The notes under the pieces: generated by a model | The model's database searches: none | Told to the model about the DNA's origin: nothing | Seen by the model: only the letters and a program-made list of their open reading frames with translations | Shown here: one piece after another, positions 59,001 through 64,000 of the stretch | Layout of the letters: each line of letters starts with the position of its first letter | How positions within the stretch are numbered: position 1 is the first letter of the stretch | Program-made: the position numbers and the translations under genes | Assembly: GCA_015058215.1 (NCBI GenBank) | Contig: SVCU01000001.1 | Location: forward strand, 120,912-184,911 | Direction of reading: 5' to 3' | Source: Clostridiales bacterium | GTDB lineage: Bacteria; Bacillota; Clostridia; Peptostreptococcales; Anaerovoracaceae | Length of the DNA: 64,000 bases

Positions 59001-62000
59001 GTTCTGCGATGGATTCGGCACCGAAGGTATAGGTCACTTTCCCTATCAAATCAGTTCCGACCAGGAAGCTGACGGAATAGGTGTTGGGAGTATAGATCGC
59101 TTCCACCCTCTGGTTCTGGGCAAGCTGCAGGTTATAACTTCCCCAACTGCCGCTGTGGCCAACCTTTGCAGGCACTGCGGGGACAGAGATCGCAGCTGCG
59201 CCATAGGTGAAATCTACCGTCTGGGTGCTTTCATGCCCCACGAAGGTAATGGTATAGGTCTTTCCGGTATACACCGCGTTGATGGTGGTGCCGCCAATAC
59301 CCAGGGTATAGCTTCCCCACTGGCCGGTGTAGCCGTCCTTTTCGGGTACTGCAGGCACCTTCTGTGCATCGATCGTCTGATCGCCGTAGGTGTATTCTAC
59401 AGCGCCAACCTCTACACCGTCTGCTTTAAAGACTGCATTGTACTTATTGGCGGTATAGACGGCTTCGATACGGATATCTTCCAGCTGCAGGGTGTACGCG
59501 GGCCAGGTTACAGTATAGCCGGGCTTTGCGGGCACTCCGGGTGCAGTAACCGTCATATCGGATACAGTAAACGTATCTGTACCGACGGTCTTACCTTCCT
59601 CATCCACAAAGGTTGCAGTGTAGACGATTTCTTCATACACCGCAGTAATGGTGCTGCCGCCGAAGCTCAGAGTATAGCTTCCCCACCGACCGGTGTAGCC
59701 GTCCTTGGCGGGCACTGCAGGCATCTTCTGCGCATCAAGCGTCTGATCTCCGTAGGTGTATTCTACGGTACCGACCGTTTCGCCGTCCGCCTTGAAGACC
59801 GCATTGTACTTGTTGGGGGTGTAAACCGCTTCAACAGAGGCATTGGCTGCGCCCAGCTCATAGTCCGGCCAGGTTACGGTATAGCCTTCTTCAACGGGTA
59901 CTGCAGGCTCGGTGACGTTCTTATCTTCCACCGTGAAGGTATCCGTTCCAACCGTTGCCCCATGCTTGTCCACGAAAGTGACCGTGTACTGAATCGCGGT
60001 ATAAATCGCATTGACGGTCTGGTCACTGGCCAGCTGCAGGTTGTAACTGCTCCACTGTCCGCTGTAACCGGTCTTTTCCGGCACTACGGGAATACCGATC
60101 AGCGAATCCGCACCAAATACATATTCTACAGTGCCCTTGTTCACACCCTCGGCCATAAAGGTGACCCTGTAAGTCTTGGGGGTATATTGTGCCTTGATGG
60201 TAGTGTTCTGCAGGCTCAGAGTATACTGCGGCCAGGTTACGGTGTAACCGGTCTTTTCAGGTGCATCCGGTTCGGTAACGGTCATATCCGATACCGTGAA
60301 GGTATCCGTGCCAACGGTTTGATCGTTTTCATCCACGAAGGTTACCGTGTAGACGACTTCATCGTAGACAGGGCTGATCCGAATGTTTTCGATACCCAGG
60401 GTATAGACCCAGCGGCCGTTTTCGTAACCGGCATCCGGTGCGGGAACCGCCGGTTCCTGATCTGCAATGGAATCGGTCTCCACCGTGAAGGTTACGGTCT
60501 TCACTACGCCGCTGCCGTCCTTACCCAGGAAGGTTGCAGTGTACTGGATCGGAGTATAGACTGCATTGACAGTCTGATCGCTGCCCAGCTGCAGGTCGTA
60601 AGCTTCCCACTGACCGTTGTAGCCGGTCTTGGCAGGTACTTCCGGAACTTCGGACAGGGAAGAATCGCCAAAGATATATTCCACGGTCCCGATGGTTTCG
60701 TTGCCCGCCTTGAATACTACATTGTACTTGTTGGCGGTGTAAACAGGTTCGATGATGGTGTTGGAAGCACCCAGAGTGTAGCTTTCCCAGTTGCCGCTGT
60801 GGCCCTTCTTCGCAGGGACAGCAGGTTCAACGATGTCCTTGTGTTCCACGTCGAAAGTGACCTTTCCGACTTCCACACCGATTTCATTTACGAAGGTTGC
60901 GGTATAGAGGACCAGGTCATATTCGGGTTTCACAGCCAGGTTGCCCAAGGTCAGCGTATAAGACTGCCATCTGCCGTTCTGATACCCGGCTTCTGCAGGA
61001 ACTTCAGGTTCTGTGAACGTCTTATCCTCCACAGTGTACTTGCGTTCTGCCACAAAGTCGCCGCCCTTGCTCTGGAAGGTGACAGTATATTCGATTGCAT
61101 CGTACAAAGGTCTGACAGTCACATCCCCGATGTTTAGAGTGTAGTTCTCCCATCTACCGTTTTCATACCCCGGCACCTCAGGAACTGCAGGCACTTCGAT
61201 TACCTTATCTTCTACGGTGAAGGTATCAGCAACCAAAGTGCTGCCGTCCTTCTTCAGGAAGGTGATGGTGTAAGTAATCAGGTCGTATTCGGACTTTACA
61301 GTGACATTGCCCAAAGTCAGAGTATACTCTTCCCAGCGGCCATTCTGATAGCCCTCTACTGCGGGGACAGCGGGCTCGGTCACGTTCTTGTTTTCAACCG
61401 TATACGTATGGGTATCCAGAACGCCGCCGGCCTTGTTTACAAAGGTGATAGTATATTCGATTGCAGTATAAACGGGTTCTACCGTGATGCCGCCGGCAGT
61501 GAATACATAGTTTTCCCATTCGCCGGTATACCCTTCTCTTGCGGGTACTTCAGGTTCTGCAATGGATTCGGTTTTCACCGTATAGGGCACGGTCCCCACG
61601 GCGGTGCCATTTTGATCCACGAAGGTTGCAGTATAGGTGATCAGTTCATACTGCGGACGGATGGTAATGTTCTCTGCTCCCAGAGTGTACGCTTTCCAGC
61701 TGCCGCGATAGCCGGTCTTTTCAGGCACTTCGGGTTCGTTGATCGCGTCGGTTTCTACGGTGAATTCCTTTACTTCTACAACGCCGCCGCTTTCGTTCTC
61801 AAAGGTGGCGGTATAGATGACCAGGTCGTATTCGGGTTTTACAATGAGGTTGCCCATGGTCAGCGTATAGGACTGCCATCTGCCGTTCCGGTACCCGGTT
61901 TCTGCAGGAACTTCCGGTTCCGTGATGCTCTTGTTTTCTACGGTATAAGTACGGTCAGCCACAAAGTTGCCGTCCTTATCCTGGAAGGTGACGGTATACA

Positions 62001-64000
62001 CGACAGCAGTGTACGTCGCCTGTACTTCTACGTTGGAAATGCCAAGCGTATAAGCGGGCCACTTCCCATTTTCATACCCAGCTTCTTCCGGTACTTCCGG
62101 TACGGTGATGCTCTTGTTTTCTACCGTAAAGGTCTCGGTGGCAAGAACACTTCCATCCTTTTTCAGGAAGGTGATGGTGTAGGTGACCAGGTCGTATTCA
62201 GGTTCGATCGTGATGTCGGAGGCTCCCAGTTCATAAGCTTCCCACCGGCCGTTCTGATAACCGTCTGCAGCGGGAACGGCGGGCACTTCAATGGACAGAT
62301 CTTCAACCGTAAACGTATCGCTGAAGAGGAAGGAGCCATCTTTCTTCACGAAGGTGGCGGTGTATTCGATTGCAGTATATACAGGTCTGACGGTCACATC
62401 TGCAAAGCCCAGCGTATAGGCTTCCCATCTGCCGTTTTCGTAGCCAACCACCTCAGGAACTGCAGGTACCTCGATCACTTTTTCTTCCACGGTGAAGGTG
62501 TCTGTCGTCAGAACGCTTCCATCCTTTTTCAGGAAGATAATGGTGTAAGTGACCAGGTCGTATTCTGCCTGAATGGTAATGTTACCTGCTCCCAGTTCGT
62601 AAGCAGCCCATCTTCCGTTCGTATAGCCGTTTTCGGAAGGTACAGCAGGTTCTTCCAGTGCATCGGTTTCCACGGTGAAAGTCTTTTCGGCAATCACCGT
62701 GCTTCCGTCTTTCTTCACGAAAGTGGCCGTGTATTCGATGGCACTGTAAACCGGTTCTACCGTAATGCCGCCGGCGGTGAAGCTGTATTCTGCCCACCGA
62801 CCGGTGTAACCCACTCTTGCAGGAACTTCCGGTTCCTCAATGAACTGTGTTTCCACAGTATAGGGGATTTCGGCTTCGATGCCGCCGTCTTTGTTCTTGA
62901 AAGTGGCCGTATAGGTAATGGCAGTGTAAACAGGCTTTACCGTGATGCCGCCGGCAGTGAAGGAATATTCTTCCCAGCGACCGGTATAGCCGATCCGTTC
63001 TGGGACAGCGGGTTCTTCCACGGAAACACTTTCAACCGTGTAAGTGCGCTCTGCCACAGAAACACTGTCCTTATCCACAAAGATCGCGGTGTACTCGATC
63101 GCGGTATAGACTGCATTGACAGTGATGCTTTCGGTACCCAGCGTGTAAGCTTCCCATGCGCCGCTATAACCGGTCTTGGAGGGGACTGCGGGGACAGAAA
63201 TGTTCTTTTCTTCCACAGTAAACTGCGCCGTTCCGACAGATTCACCATCGGCTTTAAACGTTACCGTGTAAACAATGGGGGTATAGATCGCCCGGATGGT
63301 CACATCACCGGCGCCCAGAGTATAGTTCGCCCAAACGCCGGTATAACCGGTTTTTGCGGGAACTTCAGGTACTTCCACCTGCAGATTCTCAACAGTGAAC
63401 TCTTCTACAGCCACTTCAACACCATCTGCAAGGAATGTGGCCTTATAGGTAATGAATTCGTAGACTGCGTTGATCGTGATATTTTCTGCGCGCAGCGCAT
63501 AACTTTCCCATACGCCGGTATTGCCTTCTTTTTCAGGAACTGCAGGCTCCAGCTCCCGAATGGAATGCGTTTCTACGGTGAAGGTGATCGTCTCTACGGT
63601 AACGCCGTCCGCCACAAACGTGGCAGTGTAATCGATGGCGGTGTAGACCGGTCTGACCGTGATATTTGCTGCAGTCAGTTCATAGGACTCCCATCTTCCT
63701 TCGTAGCCTTCCCGTGCAGGAACTGCGGGGGCTTCCACCTGTAGGTTTTCAACAGTAAACGTGGGCGCGGCAACGATACCGCCCTGCAGATTTTCAAAGG
63801 TGGCAGTATAGGTGATCACAGTATAAACAGGCTCTACGGTGATACCGCCGGCAGCAAAGGCATAGTCAGCCCATTCAGCGGTATAGCCAATCTTACCGGG
63901 AACTTCCGGTTCTTCAACGGAAACACTTTCGACAGTATAGGGAACTTCCGCAACTGTTCCGCCGTTCTCATCCACGAAGGTCGCGGTGTATGTGATCGCA
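56038..64000 (-). CDS. Giant repeat surface protein with beta-helix-like and C-terminal Hint-like domains (5' part outside window)
   Basis: At least 2,653 residues; the start lies beyond the window. In order: about 28 copies of a 60-residue Ig-like/beta repeat (YTATF...VPAVP..GY.G.W..Y.L....I...Y pattern); a region of about 200 residues with parallel beta-helix-like turns (STISNSYISGSRAAVYIKGG); a further beta-rich part; then from about 56751 a Hint-like domain (CVTADTLITLANGNQKRIDE, later VHGAFSVERNAFVD and HYNAILNGVL), plus about 95 residues (56038-56320). No LPXTG or membrane tail is visible. Hint domains self-cleave; the Cys at 56749-56751 is the expected nucleophile. Probably an adhesin or secreted effector; exact role unknown. 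Confidence 0.85.
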   Translation of the reverse strand, partial: AITYTATFVDENGGTVAEVPYTVESVSVEEPEVPGKIGYTAEWADYAFAAGGITVEPVYTVITYTATFENLQGGIVAAPTFTVENLQVEAPAVPAREGYEGRWESYELTAANITVRPVYTAIDYTATFVADGVTVETITFTVETHSIRELEPAVPEKEGNTGVWESYALRAENITINAVYEFITYKATFLADGVEVAVEEFTVENLQVEVPEVPAKTGYTGVWANYTLGAGDVTIRAIYTPIVYTVTFKADGESVGTAQFTVEEKNISVPAVPSKTGYSGAWEAYTLGTESITVNAVYTAIEYTAIFVDKDSVSVAERTYTVESVSVEEPAVPERIGYTGRWEEYSFTAGGITVKPVYTAITYTATFKNKDGGIEAEIPYTVETQFIEEPEVPARVGYTGRWAEYSFTAGGITVEPVYSAIEYTATFVKKDGSTVIAEKTFTVETDALEEPAVPSENGYTNGRWAAYELGAGNITIQAEYDLVTYTIIFLKKDGSVLTTDTFTVEEKVIEVPAVPEVVGYENGRWEAYTLGFADVTVRPVYTAIEYTATFVKKDGSFLFSDTFTVEDLSIEVPAVPAADGYQNGRWEAYELGASDITIEPEYDLVTYTITFLKKDGSVLATETFTVENKSITVPEVPEEAGYENGKWPAYTLGISNVEVQATYTAVVYTVTFQDKDGNFVADRTYTVENKSITEPEVPAETGYRNGRWQSYTLTMGNLIVKPEYDLVIYTATFENESGGVVEVKEFTVETDAINEPEVPEKTGYRGSWKAYTLGAENITIRPQYELITYTATFVDQNGTAVGTVPYTVKTESIAEPEVPAREGYTGEWENYVFTAGGITVEPVYTAIEYTITFVNKAGGVLDTHTYTVENKNVTEPAVPAVEGYQNGRWEEYTLTLGNVTVKSEYDLITYTITFLKKDGSTLVADTFTVEDKVIEVPAVPEVPGYENGRWENYTLNIGDVTVRPLYDAIEYTVTFQSKGGDFVAERKYTVEDKTFTEPEVPAEAGYQNGRWQSYTLTLGNLAVKPEYDLVLYTATFVNEIGVEVGKVTFDVEHKDIVEPAVPAKKGHSGNWESYTLGASNTIIEPVYTANKYNVVFKAGNETIGTVEYIFGDSSLSEVPEVPAKTGYNGQWEAYDLQLGSDQTVNAVYTPIQYTATFLGKDGSGVVKTVTFTVETDSIADQEPAVPAPDAGYENGRWVYTLGIENIRISPVYDEVVYTVTFVDENDQTVGTDTFTVSDMTVTEPDAPEKTGYTVTWPQYTLSLQNTTIKAQYTPKTYRVTFMAEGVNKGTVEYVFGADSLIGIPVVPEKTGYSGQWSSYNLQLASDQTVNAIYTAIQYTVTFVDKHGATVGTDTFTVEDKNVTEPAVPVEEGYTVTWPDYELGAANASVEAVYTPNKYNAVFKADGETVGTVEYTYGDQTLDAQKMPAVPAKDGYTGRWGSYTLSFGGSTITAVYEEIVYTATFVDEEGKTVGTDTFTVSDMTVTAPGVPAKPGYTVTWPAYTLQLEDIRIEAVYTANKYNAVFKADGVEVGAVEYTYGDQTIDAQKVPAVPEKDGYTGQWGSYTLGIGGTTINAVYTGKTYTITFVGHESTQTVDFTYGAAAISVPAVPAKVGHSGSWGSYNLQLAQNQRVEAIYTPNTYSVSFLVGTDLIGKVTYTFGAESIAEPEVPAMAGHTGSWAAYDLTLGENQEVQADYTPYPAKFTTVFENTAKYIYRVGNGSGSTVKLSSLFKLLDNVTVDNVTVSVTLQTKEGTASGSFVKNNTVWGNGTIQFSGTGVVAVTIEEATSQSYTLLLEVVDGYNALTVSDLKNRNTIMLTDITYPANTMAIYTLTNATLHGNGFTLNLPTEHQRPKGGFEGYIALNNGHLDNVKVIGPVYPEQFVFRDAAVDANDGNKVNYFMNSVIINSGNSTISNSYISGSRAAVYIKGGMNITIENTTISGGSYANLEIAGGSSVTLRDLTTIQQPVDITKAYGVEGKMMGVGVMIPNASTDIYFEGELNQYNWMSVDEIEAYAPSDYQSTFKNFFTNNYYKDFWHYTAADSEKTYLNVTNIFCCNWDTAKIHDKHTNNVPYGPLDVNIAYMYDGGVYSVQGAGSLTDELFKAQEYVAERFNPVALEFVFDNTINEDPDDANSDTDAYCVYENGTLSIGTVETVKTIDLSGVDVRNNGISTEYEVFLNGEKVTGTVIELSAEVPSQVLTFKAVDEIGGYTAEGTPRGEAKEYIWTVPVQIATLAYPAPEWNMGGNYTFDTTNCVYAYYTSSQGYAEAVPIYEGVKVVYYDKGGNKVEKDFSGTTALPSGTDTNNTTAFSYTLGDGSVLTMKFVKGWKAEAGTHLYTAYKNKVYAYPAALDTDAAVRAKVTKQNFDVQIAYTFTDPNGQSTETKTIRWYNAAANNGSVTTVQWKTFDSTNGKKATTCVTADTLITLANGNQKRIDEMAYDEKILVWNFYTGTYDVAHVAALVNHGADNYEVTKLQFSDGSQLKFIGVHGAFSVERNAFVDITAENADTFVGESFLKQEGEGFVTVTLMGTEIVNEQTESWTIVSAKHYNAILNGVLTANPSVCEAFPEGGVPRLEPYEAFELGEGMKFDVEKMQADIEKYGLYTYEDFEGHISYQKFEDWNLAPMKVVVGKGYSTFEDILRYIDIIRQFTPNE
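58900..64000. repeat. Array of about 28 180-bp coding repeats
   Basis: Successive units of 59-64 codons with a shared skeleton (aromatic start YT.TF, VPAVP, GY.G.W, Y.L, final Y), in at least two subtypes: one with FTVE and one with TYGDQ/FGA in the middle. Units alternate in blocks, suggesting past duplication of pairs. The array continues past the window edge. Confidence 0.9.

Noticed and set aside
58975..63744. Two long plus-strand frames with repeats (720 and 778 codons)
   Set aside because: They mirror the coding repeats of the giant minus-strand protein; no start site or signal peptide.
58900..64000. CRISPR-like periodicity
   Set aside because: The period is about 180 bp and fully coding on the minus strand; there is no short identical repeat with unique spacers.

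Overview
The window reads as a chromosomal segment of a GC-rich, endospore-forming Firmicute, most likely class Clostridia and Oscillospirales/Ruminococcaceae-like. Evidence: spoIIR, a sipL-type SPOCS/LysM protein, yabP, yabQ, divIC, a SpoVK-type AAA+ ATPase, the rho/rpmE/prfA/prmC/ywlC/rpiB/upp neighbourhood known from Firmicutes, strong AGGAGG ribosome binding sites, and a MetH without a reactivation domain. No rRNA, tRNA, CRISPR array, transposase or prophage was seen.

Layout. 1-3.8 kb (minus): two paralogous metal-dependent phosphodiesterases and an M20D amidohydrolase cut by the window edge. 3.9-10.2 kb (minus): a helicase with an N-terminal RelE/ParE-like domain, a long coiled-coil protein starting 3 nt after it, then pepT and a DUF2461 gene. 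10.4-15.8 kb (plus): a TetR regulator translationally coupled to a large membrane/solenoid protein, a second TPR membrane protein and a PlsC-type acyltransferase; then a GltS-type carrier. 17.6-23.9 kb (plus): LCP protein, SLH protein, a 15-codon leader ORF overlapping rho, rho, DUF1385, prmC, rpmE. 24.3-25.4 kb (minus): a BspA-like lipoprotein. 25.7-30.3 kb (plus): prfA, ywlC, rpiB, upp, tyrS. 30.4-33.4 kb (minus): spoIIR and sipL-like; 33.5-34.9 kb (plus): SpoVK-like ATPase. 35.5-46 kb (minus): an internally deleted P-loop kinase, an M20 peptidase, murJ, a MATE exporter, wecB, tagO/wecA, metH, truA (envelope glycan plus one-carbon/tRNA functions). 46.1-50.1 kb (minus): an unrecognised run of small single-pass membrane proteins and a three-repeat lipoprotein. 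50.2-54.0 kb (minus): yabP-yabQ-divIC-rnmV-ksgA-hisC. 54.1-56 kb (plus): an AT-richer AlbA_2/ATPase gene broken by a frameshift, behind operator-like palindromes and a structured leader. 56-64 kb (minus): the C-terminal 2.65 kilo-residues of a giant surface protein with about 28 repeats, a beta-helix-like part and a C-terminal Hint-like domain.

Most notable is an apparently undescribed dispersed element of about 190 bp present twice, in opposite orientations, in the two tail-to-tail intergenic gaps at 24003-24193 and 35061-35250. Each copy has a GGTGC...GCACC hairpin at each end, a strongly conserved left block, a 51-nt diverged centre of identical length, and three TGTCGAA-like (Spo0A-box-like) motifs spaced exactly 10 bp. 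The pair brackets an 11-kb block that includes spoIIR and the sipL-like gene. Other candidates for novelty are the RelE-helicase/coiled-coil pair, the rho leader ORF, NotI-type palindromes that recur between and within genes, the small membrane-protein operon, and the Hint-ended repeat protein.
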